Positions 34,046-44,714 of a DNA stretch of 64,000 nt are shown piece after piece. A program made the translations under genes and the position numbers. Each line of letters begins with the position of its first letter. The first letter of the stretch is position 1. This stretch comes from Narthecium ossifragum (taxonomy: Eukaryota; Streptophyta; Magnoliopsida; Dioscoreales; Nartheciaceae), in contig OY986974.1 in NCBI GenBank assembly GCA_963920575.1, forward strand, positions 20,378,248-20,442,247, in the 5' to 3' direction. Under the pieces are notes generated by a model that had not been told where the DNA came from, did no database searches, and saw only the letters and a program-made list of their open reading frames with translations.

Positions 34046-34747
34046 TGTCAGTTCAGGATCCACGAGCTAACCACTTGTACCAAAACTCTGGAGTGATAGT
34101 AGCGGCGTCCATATTACCTTTACCATAGAGCCGCGATCAACTCTCATAGATCGATCGTGGCACCACATAACAGCGCAAAGCCCCACACTAGGTGATGGGT
34201 GGACATGAGGGGCTGCGCCACGTGGGCGCCGTAGGTGGGACTATCAGGAGCCCACACGCTGCCTTGGGCACCCAGCCCAACAACATGTGCTAATCAAAGG
34301 GAGTTGTTGCCTGGGCCTGCAGCCTCATACGGCACCCAACCTGGGTCTGCAGCCCATCTGGCCAACAATCTTCCCCCCAGCAGCTACCCTGGGATTCGAA
34401 TCTGCTATCTCGCTTTGATACCGTGTGTTAGTTTAGGATTCACGAGCTAACCACTCATACCAAAACTCTGAAGTGATAGTAGGGGCACCTATATTACCTT
34501 TCTTATAGAGCCACGGTCAACCCCCATAGATCGACTATGGCACCACATAGCAACGCAAAGCCCCACACTAAGCGGCGGGTGGACATGAGGGGTCGCGCCT
34601 CGTGGGCGCTGTGGGTGGGAAGGCCCGAAGTCCACACCCTTCCTTGGGCACCCAGCCCAACAACAGGGGCGAATCAAAGGGAGTTGATGCCTGGGCCTGC
34701 AGCCTCATACGGCACCTAGCATGGGTCTACAGCCCACCCGACCAACA
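34046..34747 (-). mobile_element. TRIM: miniature LTR retrotransposon nested in the Copia integrase
   Basis: Two direct repeats of exactly 322 bp (34046-34367 and 34426-34747) each have TGTTGG...(C/A)A-type ends on the minus strand (TGTTGG at the start, CTAACA or CTGACA at the end). The 58-bp centre (34368-34425) holds, on the minus strand, CGGTATCAAAGC right after the 5' LTR (initiator-Met tRNA primer-binding site) and GCTGCTGGGGGGAAGAT before the 3' LTR (polypurine tract). No protein is encoded, so it depends on other elements. The host codons for RLDNVG and EFT flank it. TTGGT and CTAGT (minus strand) look like a decayed 5-bp TSD. Confidence 0.9.
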
Positions 34748-35512
34748 ACCAACATTATCTAAACGTATGGACTTGATAGGATAGTCTAGGAATTGGATTC
34801 GTGACCGAATAATCTGAGCTAAAAACTTAGCAAAAGTAATGTTATGAGTGGATAGAAGACATATATGTGACCATCGTGTGAATGCAACTATCAGGATCAT
34901 AAAGTACCGAAATGGTCCACTAGAAGGATGAATGGGCCCACATATATCACCTTGAATTCGCTCCAAGAAATTTGGGGATTCAGAGGTGACCTTATAGGGA
35001 GATGGTCTCACTATCAGTTTCTCTTGAGAGCAAGAAGCACATATATATTCATTGGGCAAAAGAATCTTTTGGTTCTTAAGGCTATGTCTATGTGAATTCT
35101 TAATAATTGGACGCATCATCATCGATCCATGATGACTAAGTCGATCATGCCAAAGCATAAATTCCTTTGGATTAGAGCACTTCTTGTGCATCATAGCATG
35201 TGATTCTACTGATCTTATTTTCGTATAATATAGACAAGAAGAAAGGACATGAAGTCTTTTAAGTACATGCTTCTTGCATGATGCTTTAAGTGTGATGCAT
35301 AAATACTTGACACCACTTTCACTCTTTGTTTCAACATGATATCTATTACTGTGTAGATCCTTGAAACTGAGTAAATTTCTTCTAAATATCATGGAGTATA
35401 ATGCATCATCGATTGATAGTTTTGTTCCTCTTGGCAAAACTATTGTTGCTCTTCTAGAGCCCTCAATCAGATTTACAGGACCAGATATTGTATTAACATT
35501 TGATTCTTTCAT
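34748..35512 (-). pseudogene. Copia GAG-pre-integrase and integrase core, N-terminal part
   Basis: The open frame encodes FMLWHDRLSHHGSMMMRPII, ICASCSQEKL (HHCC zinc-binding region), RIQGDICGPIHPSSGPFRYF (first catalytic Asp context) and RSRIQFLDYPIKSIRLDNVG, where the second catalytic Asp context ends. The frame is cut by the TRIM right after RLDNVG. Integrase inserts the cDNA into the genome. Confidence 0.9.
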
Positions 35513-35714
35513 TGTTAACTATGAAAAGTACTTAAGATCTCAAAGTATTATATTTGTTGTTGCACTATCTACAAGACATGCATCATCATCCATCTGGAAA
35601 ATAATTAGAGCAGTAGATATATCCATAGAATATTCATAAACTTTAAAGTACATAAAGATAACAAGCCAAGTTTGTACTAGTAGAATAAAAACATACTAGT
35701 TATATTACATAATA

Positions 35715-36491
35715 CTAGTTAATATCCATCCAGTCTTCAGGACATGCGAGGAAATCCGATACATCCAGAGATGTATCAACTATGGGGTCATCAGGGAGTG
35801 GGATATTAGCCAACCCATCAAAATCTGTGAAGTTCATCTCAACACGCTTCTTCCCTTTTGCTGTGTGTTGCTCCACAATATGCTTGGGCGCAAGACAGGT
35901 GCGAGACCAGTGCCCTTTCTCCCCACATCGGTAACACTCATCATCCCTTCTCTTATAAATTTCCTCCTGAGACTCCTTCCTCTTTCTATTCTCTACTTGA
36001 TCATTTTTAGGGAGGGGTTGAGGGGCATTGTATCCTTCGTGATAATAATGAAACCTATCATTACCTCGCCCACGACCATGGCCTGGTCCGCGTCCTCGGC
36101 CACGTCTATGACCATGTCCACGATATGCGCTAGCATTTGCTTCTAGAAATGTCGCAGAACCAGAGGGACGGGACTCATGATTTTTCAACATGATTTGGTT
36201 TTGTAACTCAGCTCTAAGTAAGGCATCAATCAATTCAGAATACTTCTTATAATCACGTTGCCTATACTGTTGCTGTAAAATCATGTTCGAGGCGTAGAAG
36301 GTGGATAAAGTCTTCTCAAGTTTGTCTTGGTCGGATACGGGTTGGCCATATAGTTCTAATTGGGAGGTGATTTTGTGGAGGACTGAATTATACTCACTAA
36401 CATTCTTAAAATCTTGAAAGCGTAGGTCCATCCAGTCGTACTGGCCAGTAGAGAGGACAATAGTTCTTAAGTATTGAAACCTATCACTCAA
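35715..36491 (-). pseudogene. Copia gag with zinc knuckle
   Basis: The frame has a UBN2-type capsid segment (WMDLRFQDFKNVSEYNSVLH, LEKTLSTFYASNMILQQQYR), an RGRGRGPGHGRGRGN basic stretch and a CCHC knuckle, CYRCGEKGHWSRTC (about 35900-35940). The N-terminal part (36500-36720) continues upstream in another frame. Gag packages the element RNA. The 777-bp frame is clean, but the element as a whole is not. Confidence 0.88.
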
Positions 36492-36772
36492 GTTTTTCCA
36501 AAAATCTAGTAGATCTTGTACAGCAATGTAAGATACTCGTTGATGTGGCGACGGAGAAATATAATTGCACTGTCTATTTCATTTGGTGTCGTTGTATCCC
36601 CCTCCTCAATAGTGCCTCCCAAGTTTCTAGCATTAAGATGGAGTTTAGCATCCAGCGCCTAAGATAAATAGTTACTACCGGTAACATCCAGAAGAGGAAG
36701 CTAGCCATGATCAAACTGTACAAAATAATAATGCCAAGAATTAGATAAAGTAAAGGAAAATAGCAGCAAAAC

Positions 36773-36898
36773 TTTTTTTGTTTTTTTTATTGGCCCAGGT
36801 TTTCCTAGCAGATCGGTGATTCGGATTCGAACAGTGGGCTTCATTCCCATAAGTCCGAGCGGCCGCGCTGACCACTCGGATGGCCCCGAAGGGCCGGT
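36773..36898 (-). mobile_element. tRNA-derived SINE
   Basis: The minus strand has an A-box-like CCGAGTGGTCAGCGCG and a B-box GTTCGAATCC about 40 bp apart. It ends in an A-rich tail (AAAAAAAACAAAAAAAG). This is the RNA polymerase III promoter plan of plant SINEs. It lies in the 5' untranslated part of the Copia element. Flanks GCAAAAC and GTAAAAT are an imperfect TSD candidate. Confidence 0.8.
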
Positions 36899-37314
36899 AA
36901 AATTTCATACAAAAATTTACATATAGCTTAGTGAATAATGCATATGTACTGCATGTATCAAAATCTTCAATTTGAAATAATTAATCATATAAGAAATAAA
37001 ATAAAATTTAGTATATGTAAAATATTTACTTTTGGCACAAAAATCTCAATGTGTGGTTCAGGCACCATGGCAATAATTTTGCACTTTTACAAAATTGTGT
37101 GCTTTCAGCACTTTAGCAATTATTTATACTTCATGTACAAATTTGTGTGCTTCATGCACTCTTTCAATTTGTACTTTGGGTACAAACTTATATGTGTTTC
37201 AAGCACTACATATCTAAATCATGTATCTGATGATATTTCAAAAACAAATATAAAGCATAGGTTAGTGAGATATACCTTACGATCTTAATCTGATAGAGTC
37301 ACGTGCTGATAATG

Positions 37315-37595
37315 TGTTGTAATATACCCTAAATAGCATCCACTCTTTCAGTTAAACTCAAAGCATAAAGAGAAGAACTAGAGAGTAATGTAGCGAAGGT
37401 AAGAACCAATACTTCTCTTCTGATCTCACTTCATTCATCAGCCATATGCCTGTTTATAGGCAATTGAGTACATGTGAGACAAAATTATCATCACATGGGT
37501 GAAAGAAAATTTCCACCCTCATTAACTCTATCTCGATAGTTACCTAAACACTTGATCATCCATTTCTCTCGCCGCATGCTTCACATGTTATAACA
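37315..37595 (-). repeat. Copia 5' LTR
   Basis: 281 bp, TGTTGTAATATA...TGTTATAACA on the plus strand. It pairs with 30747-31021. Confidence 0.9.
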
Positions 37596-39679
37596 AAGAA
37601 TACAGATGACATCATTCCATTATATATTTAAAGTTTATTACATATTTTAAAAGATAAATTATATTTTAGTATCATGTAGTTCAGGAAATGCTAAGTTTAG
37701 ATTCTAAATTTTAAAACCGTTCGAAATAGTGTTTTCTATTTCAAAATCGTTCGAATTAAACCCAAACACTCATAAGCGTCACAAGACCTGACGGTAAACC
37801 GGTCACAGTCATGTGCGACCGCCTTTTATCATATCCCCTTTCCTCTCCCATTTTAGAGAGAGAATAGAAGAGAGAGAAAGTGGGATACTCTCTTCACGAT
37901 CTCTCTTCTCTCTCCGCCTCCATGGTCGTCGTCGTCACCGGATCTAGCGAAGCTCGGCACCACTAGGCTATTTGCCATCGCCGGCCAAGAAGTACCTTTG
38001 ATGGTGCAGCTATTAACTGGTGGGACGGTGTTATTTGCATGGGATGTGGATGAGATGTTGTCGTCGTCGAGCCAGTAGCTTCCTGCTAGTTGAAGCCGTC
38101 GACTTCCTCTACATAATCTCTTCATTCTCTACGACCTCTGTTTTTATGCTTTACTTACATCATTAGCATCCATCCTATTAAGGAATCCATCCTAAAATAA
38201 CTGGATTTAGCTATCAAATCCTCTGAATATTTCAAGAAAATTGTAGTTCTTCACAAAAACAGAGCACATGGCTCATAGATCGATTTTAGCATGATTTTGA
38301 TCAAAATTCCTGCGAATAAAACCAAATAAATCATGGTAGGCCAGATATTATCAACCCTATGTGGATTAAAACCAGATATCGGCAAGTTTTAAGGATCAAA
38401 AATTCAAAATCCAATGGAAACTCATGTTGGTCATCAAAAACAGGGTATCAATGTCCAGCTTTTTCCACGAAGATTCTTCATAAAACCGGATTTATTACCT
38501 GACGATGTTCATCTGAACATCCATTTGCTCTTCACCGGTTGTCCCTCGGATGCTTCTCTTTTCACGCTCTCTCTTCTCTCTATCCAGTTTTGGAGAGAGA
38601 ATTGGAGAGAGAGAGAGAGAGCGGGAGAGAGAAATAGAGAGAATGAAGGATTTAATAGGATAGGCTTGCTGACGTGGTAAATTATTCATCTAAAACCTGG
38701 TCAAAACCCGCTTTCGTCACTGATTTGTTGTTAAGTCTTATAACGCTGTCACCGTGGGGGTCAAAAGTGCTTTATTTGAAAAGATTAGGGTCCTTTTTAT
38801 CAAGTTTTCAAACTGAGGGTTTAAACTGAACATTCCTCAAACTACATTATAATAGATTGTAATCTGCCCTATTTTAAAAGCCTCATCACTTTTGGACTTA
38901 TTTACTAGAGCACTGATTTGTGCAAATGGTCAACTAGCCTGTATATTGCACACGCCTAGATGGCCGGTCTATTACTAATGGCCTCTCCCTCCTCCATTGT
39001 CTCTCCAAATGCAAAAACGAGAAACCCTAACACCGACGACCTCTCCTCGTCGTATTCTCTTTCGTGTTCAAGGGCTCGTCAACCTTTCCTTGTCGTCGTT
39101 GAGCGGATCTCATTCTCCCTCCATGCTCGGACCTCTTGGCCTCTCGCTCTCTCCTCGACACCGTCACTAAGATCTCCCTCCGTGCTCGAAGCGTCGTCGA
39201 CACCCTACCAGATGGCTCCATCTTAAAGCCATGGAGCATGTGCATGATGGAGCAGGTGGAGGACATAGAGATCCTCCTCTTGCATCATGCCGCTCTGATC
39301 TACCTCCATCATCCTTAGCGTATCGATCGACATCCATGCCAGCATCTCCGTCCTCCATACCCTCACCATGGTACATCCTAAAATTTTCTGCCTGGGAGGT
39401 GTGAGGCAGTGAGAGTGAGAGGGGGCTCTCAAGAACTCCATATCGATGAAGCGAAAGCGACTAAAGGGCCACAAGGCCGAGCCATCTGTTGCCTCGCCTC
39501 TAGTTTCGACCCCGTACCTGTAGGGGGTTTCCCATGAATTGGCTCTAAATGAGGACTTCTCCTTTGCCTCCTTCCGGCACTTTTTTTTTTATTTTTCGTT
39601 ATATGAGTTGAAGTGAACTAAGCAAAATGTTTTGACTGGTAATTGCTTTTTTGTTCATTTTGGCTCTCAGCATGGTAAT
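37596..39679. other. Spacer, no supported gene
   Basis: It contains AG/CT-rich stretches near 37855-37915 and 38590-38640 and a GC-rich region, 38950-39480, with open frames on both strands but no recognised domain. The latter may be a captured or old gene fragment. Confidence 0.5.
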
Positions 39680-40205
39680 TGCTTCATTATAGCATGCTTG
39701 AAGTAATGCATTTTTTCTTCTCGTTTTCTAACATCCTCTATTTTCCAACATCCTCTGCCTTCCAAACTCGTGTAAAAAATCGTGTCGCAATGAATCAAAA
39801 TTCGTGAAATGTGTACCACGAATTTATCACATCCGTCATGCAGATCATCTATACTCTTGTCAGTCACGCTTTAAAACTGGACACTTCATATGCTAACACT
39901 GAATGACTCAGTGACTCAGGTTTTTTGGATCAAGTCTGCAGACTCATGCTGCAATGAATCTTAATTCGTAGAATGTGTATCAAGAATTTCTCAAATCTAT
40001 TATGCATACCATTTATACTCGTGTAAATCGCGCTTTGGAAGTGGACACTTCTAGATTAACACCAAGTGACTTAATGTTTTTTGAATCAAGTCTGCAAACT
40101 TATACTACAATGAATCCAAATTCGTGGAATATTAACCATGAATTTGCTACATCCGTCATGCATATTATCTATACGTGTATGTCACGCTGTGAAACTAGAG
40201 TTGCA
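39680..40205. repeat. About 160-bp tandem repeat, near three copies
   Basis: The motif CAATGAATC followed by an AATTCGT(G/A)(A/G)AAT-type segment recurs at 39788, 39952 and 40108 (periods of about 164 and 156). ATCCGTCATGCA and GGACACTTC recur with it. The unit length is nucleosome-like, similar to plant satellites, but only a few diverged copies are present. Confidence 0.8.
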
Positions 40206-40244
40206 ATATTTCACCTTACATGCAATTAAGAACTAGAGAGATAG

Positions 40245-40856
40245 TACCCCCAAACACCAAACACCAAAAGTATGGGGTTAAGGGGGGATAACCCCCCTTA
40301 TCCCCATTCCTACCCCCAAACACCAAGGCTGTGTTTGGTTGTGGGATAGACTATCCCGGGATTAGAGGGGATGTGAATTGGTATCATGTGATAAGTAGTG
40401 GGATATGTATGATATTTTATTGAAAAGTGGTGATAAATTAGTAATGTTTGGTTGAAAAAGTATGGATAAGTTGATGTGATTGGTTGAAAAGTAGGGATAA
40501 TGAAGTAATGATTGGTTGAAAAGTGAAAAAGTAGGAATAAAGTTGATGTGATTGGTTGAAAAGAAGAGAAAATATAGTAATGATTGATTGAAAAGTAGAG
40601 ATAAAGTGGGGATATGAATAGGGATAAAAATGGGGATTAGATGGTGTTGGGCTGCAATGCAGGGATAAAGTGGGCTTTACTCGGGATAGGGATTCCTTAT
40701 CCCCCAACCAAACAAGCCCCAAAAGTAATCATTACTACTTTATCCCCATTCCACCTATCACCATCACTCTACTTTTTCCTATCCCCATTCCTTAACCCCA
40801 CTTTTTCTAACCCTATTCCCCCTTAACCCCACTTTTTCTAGCACCATACCAAACGG
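40245..40856. mobile_element. MITE interrupted by a second MITE
   Basis: The outer element has the same sequence as the MITE at 52563-52772: CTTATCCCCATTCC, CAAACACCAA, then AAAGTAATCATTAC, ATTCCACCTATCACCATCAC and a CCAAACGG end. It is split by an inner element (40328 to about 40716) with ends GGCTGTGTTTGGTTG and, inverted, GGGCTTGTTTGGTTG. CCAA flanks the inner element. The intact copy at 52 kb shows the unsplit sequence AACACCAAAAGTAAT. Confidence 0.82.
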
Positions 40857-41029
40857 AGAAGTCCATGCAATCAAATCAAATGTACAAGAGTATGCATCGC
40901 TAGTCGAGATCCACAGGGTAGATGGCAGTTAGAGGATGGTGAGGAAGAGGGTAGCGCCGGTGAAGGAGGATATGATGAGGGAGCTTCGAGGTCCGATCGA
41001 CGACGCCAAGGAGAGGGCGAGAGGGCGTC

Positions 41030-43265
41030 TGTCACACCCCGATCCAGAAAACCCATCCAAACCGGAGCGTGAGGGTTCCTACTCTATTTAATCATCACTG
41101 GAGCATTTATAATAAAAATAACACATCTAAATTAACAATTGATCTGGGGTCAAAATGATTCAAAATTTTCTGATATAAGACTAAACCTCAAACATCATAT
41201 ATAAACTATCTTAAATTCCTTGCAGAAGAAAATTATACATTTATCGTCCCAAAAAGAAGTGACTGGACCCCAAGTCCTCAAGCGCCTCCAGAAGCCGACG
41301 CGCCACCATATGCCTATCCAGCGGGTGCTACAGAAGAAGAGCTGACGCCTGCATCTGCAAAACACAGTCCGGGTAGAAGTGAGCAATAAGCTTACCAGGA
41401 TTCTATATTACGACGCTCACAAGGGAGGGAACAGTAAAGACCCAGGTTCCACCTCATCCCTAGGGAAAACACACGTCACATACACCGTCTACCCAGGGCA
41501 CGCACCTGATGATCTCTGGTACTGTCAACAGTCATCCCTCTCAACCAAGCGCACCGGCGCTGAAACAACGTAGGTAGGACCCAGGGCAGTACGTAACTCC
41601 CCCTAACGATGAAACTGAGACTGAGCCTGGAACCTAGGACGACCTCTACACCTCAATCAATATAATTTGCAGCTGACTAGACATTAACCTCAAATCATCA
41701 GATTATTATAACAGATTAAATCCTAAACATTGCTGCCCGAGCCCCCGAATCAGCGATTGGCCCACCATCGCCCATGCCTAGCCTAGAAATGCAACTAGTG
41801 CAAACAATTTATGTATGATCATATGCATAGATAAGAGTTCAGACATGCAACAATATGCCAAGTATTATACAAGACTAGGCGCAGCACACAGCTTGCCAAT
41901 TGTGCACTTAGCAAGGGTCTAGATAAAGCAGATAAATAGGCACTCAGGCCTACAAATAGGATACAACAGCATACGCCGAATCACACATCCGAAACTTTAT
42001 ACTCCCACTCAACGGCATACCCTGAATCACACATCCGAAAACCGGATCAATCGGATAAATGAAATTATATCAAAACCTATAATTTCAGTAAAAATTCAGA
42101 TTCTGTAAATGATGCATAATTCCTTTAAAAATAACTCTAATTGAAACCAAACTTCGCAGATCTCTTCCTAATATCATTAAGATCATCTCAGCCAAGAATA
42201 AACTTAATTGAATAATTAAGTACCACTTAATTACGCTAATTATGTTAACTGTTCTGTTTCAGCACAGACCGACCATTTAATTTGCTAGAAATTCTACGTA
42301 GCTCTAAAAATCATGACACTAGTTGCAGTTGAAAGCTAACTCATCAATATCCAACTTTAAAGTTGAACAATAACTGAGATCATGCACGTACAGCTCGGAA
42401 ATCACGTTAGAACACCGATGTTTTAATTAAACCAAAAATCTGTAAATTAACATGATGAAATCTTGCTTAAATCTACATCAAATCCAAACCAAATCCTACC
42501 AAACTCTTATAAGGTGTTAAGCAAACCCAAACGCATCATCTAGCATACTTTAATTGAAGAAACAATCAACTAATCACTAAAGAACATAAAAAACAAGCTA
42601 AATGATGAATCCTACCTTACTAAGCTAAATCCATGTTTAATTCTCAATTAAACCGTGTAGAGGAGATCTAGATCAGCTCCCCTACCTCCTGGCAAGCTTC
42701 CCAAGCGATTGCAATGGTCCCGATCCACGGATCAGAGGAGAGAAGAAGAGGGAAGAAGAAAAAAGGGAAACAGAGGCAGTCCATGGGCTCTTATAAGCTC
42801 TCGACCGATCAATCGCCCCACAGGTCGATCCATCGTCCACGTCACCGATCGATCATCTCTCAGACCGATCGATCGTCCCTCAAACCGATCGATCGTCCAA
42901 CGTCGGTTCAGTGTCCTTATCCAGACACGTCACGGCGGTGCTGACGTCAAGCCCGATCGATCGTCCCATGGGCCAATCAATCGTCCGAGGCATGGTAGCT
43001 GTCCTAAGGACAGCTATCGCGCCTGAGCTCGGATCTTTCAATCTCGAGCTCGCCTAGGGTTCTAACAAGCACAAATACAATACATAGGGTTGTGTGTGCA
43101 CTACACAGGTGTAAAATAAACCGCCAAGGTGAAATTTATCAAATTACCCTTGGGGTCTAAAAGCAACAATGCGATCAACCAGATCGCGCTCGACACGAAA
43201 ACAAGTCAACAGGGCACGGCCCCAACCTACACGGTCGAGCCAGATTAGAGGAACGGGTCCTCACA
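41030..43265 (-). mobile_element. Solo LTR of a Gypsy element (2.2 kb), copy A
   Basis: It begins TGTCACACCCCGATCC and ends GGTCCTCACA. Flanks GCGTC and ACGGC are a weak TSD. Large parts match copy B at 55789-58203, for example AGCTGACGCCTGCATCTGCA at 41339, and the terminal 200 bp. No internal region or second LTR. A TTATAA box at about 42791-42796, read on the minus strand and followed by a CT-rich leader, suggests minus orientation. Confidence 0.85.
42805..42986. repeat. 20-bp-phased CCGATCGATCGTCC array in Gypsy LTR copy A
   Basis: Units start at 42805, 42825, 42845, 42865 and 42885, then at 42953 and 42973, all 20 bp apart within each group. Central units read CCGATCGATCGTCC; outer ones are degenerate (CCGATCAATCG, CCAATCAATCG). 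It lies directly upstream of the minus-strand TATA-like box. Confidence 0.95.
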
Positions 43266-44714
43266 ACGGCAACTAGGGTTTTATTCCGGAGATTATGGAG
43301 GAGTGATTGAGGTATCTATTCTTCCCGTTGCGAGGAGCAGAGGCCGGTGGAAAGAAAAGACGACGAGAGGAGAGAGCGGCAGCTAGGGTTTCGTTCCGAA
43401 GATGATGGAGGACTGATCGAGTACTATTCAAATCAAATAGATCCATTAAGTCGTTAACGAATAGATCCATTAACCCCGTATATATTTAAAAACTATTAAA
43501 TACATGACTCGTGGCCATGTAAACAAATATTTTTCTTATTTAAAGGGGGTGGGGGTTGTGTCACCCCGTCGGGCACATGGCGCGCGCGCCGTGTGCCCGC
43601 CAAGCGAGCGCCGCTCACTTGACTCGCGCTATGGCACATCCAGTCTCGATCTTGGTCCGGTCCACCGTGCTATCTTCTTGTCTTGTTGCATCGTCTTCTA
43701 AGTCCACAGTGCCATTGTTGGAGAGATGCTTGCTTGCGTGTCTTGGTATGATTTGCTCGCTATCTTGAGACCACCAAGCCTCTCATGACCCGTGGCGCCG
43801 ACCACCGCATCATGACTTTGGCCCTTTGCCGCGCCACCTCTGGATGGCACGTGCCAAGGCCCGTGTTAAGGGCTCATGGCCGTTACAGGTAGGGGTTGGT
43901 TGAGCTGGAGGTGATTTGAGCTATTTTAAAGGAGGTTGGCCCTTCCAATCCAATTGAAGCCAACATATGTATAGTACTGTACATGAAGATCGTCCATCTC
44001 TCTACATTGAAGAGTTTTTCGGTACAAACGCATTTTCCAATGATGGGATTTGATCCTTTGAAATCCCAGTTTCCAGTTATCTTCTCGATTCCTAGTTACC
44101 ATATCGAGATTACCTTTAGCAATCTGTTCTTGTTAGGATGGGCTCTTTTACATTACTGCACTATTATTTGATAGTAAAATAATGATGGATAGAAAAATTC
44201 TCATAAAACTGGATGCCATTGAAAGAGATGAAGCTTTGCCTCTGGCTACAAATTATGCACACAAAGCAGCATCAAAAGTTTCCTGTAGCAGTTTCCCGTG
44301 ACTAAAACAGTAACGTAGGAGACTCACATTTAGATTGAAAGATCAAACAAAGAATGACCTTTTAATGCTTGGACGTGAGGTGCAGACTTTGATTGATAAA
44401 AGTAAGTGCTAGACAATTGTTCAAGCCAGTTTCAAATGAATATTTCAAGCAGCATAATAGTAGACATCCTTGGTCAGATACAGAATGCTGCACGTCAATC
44501 CAAATCCATTTGATTCTTCATGTTCACAACATTCGCAAATCAAATATAACTTACAAAATTTACAAAATCATGCAGCACAATATATCTATATATAGGAGTC
44601 AATTCTTAAGCAAGAAGATTATGATTCAGAGGGAAGGTTGTTTGACGAAGATAAATAGGTCATTGGTCCGATTTGAGATTGAACTGGAGAAAGTAGACAG
44701 ATTTGATGCATGAG
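43266..44714. other. Spacer downstream of the WVD2-like gene
   Basis: It holds a GC-rich patch with GCGCGCGCGCC near 43580 and otherwise AT-rich sequence, which includes the 3' untranslated region of the minus-strand gene. No other gene is supported. Confidence 0.5.

Larger units (their letters stand above)
30747..37595 (-). mobile_element. Copia LTR retrotransposon, degenerate and invaded
   Basis: It is bounded by related LTRs (30747-31021 and 37315-37595). On the minus strand the order is gag, integrase, reverse transcriptase, RNase H region, which is the Copia order. Next to the 5' LTR the minus strand reads TTATCAGCACG, a primer-binding-site-like segment. Putative 5-bp flanks TAAAA and AAGAA are only partly alike. 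A Cassandra LTR, a TRIM and a SINE have been inserted. Multiple stops and frameshifts make it inactive. Confidence 0.9.

Noticed and set aside
34381..34425. A tRNA gene (GATTCGAATC with TGATACC)
   Set aside because: The TGATACC side is the complement of a retroelement primer-binding site and the segment is the 58-bp core of the TRIM; no cloverleaf can be formed.
38950..39480. Gene in a GC-rich stretch
   Set aside because: Frames exist on both strands but no family is recognisable and no splice or promoter structure supports one.
39680..40205. CRISPR-like array
   Set aside because: The units are diverged tandem repeats with no constant-length spacers, in a plant nuclear context.
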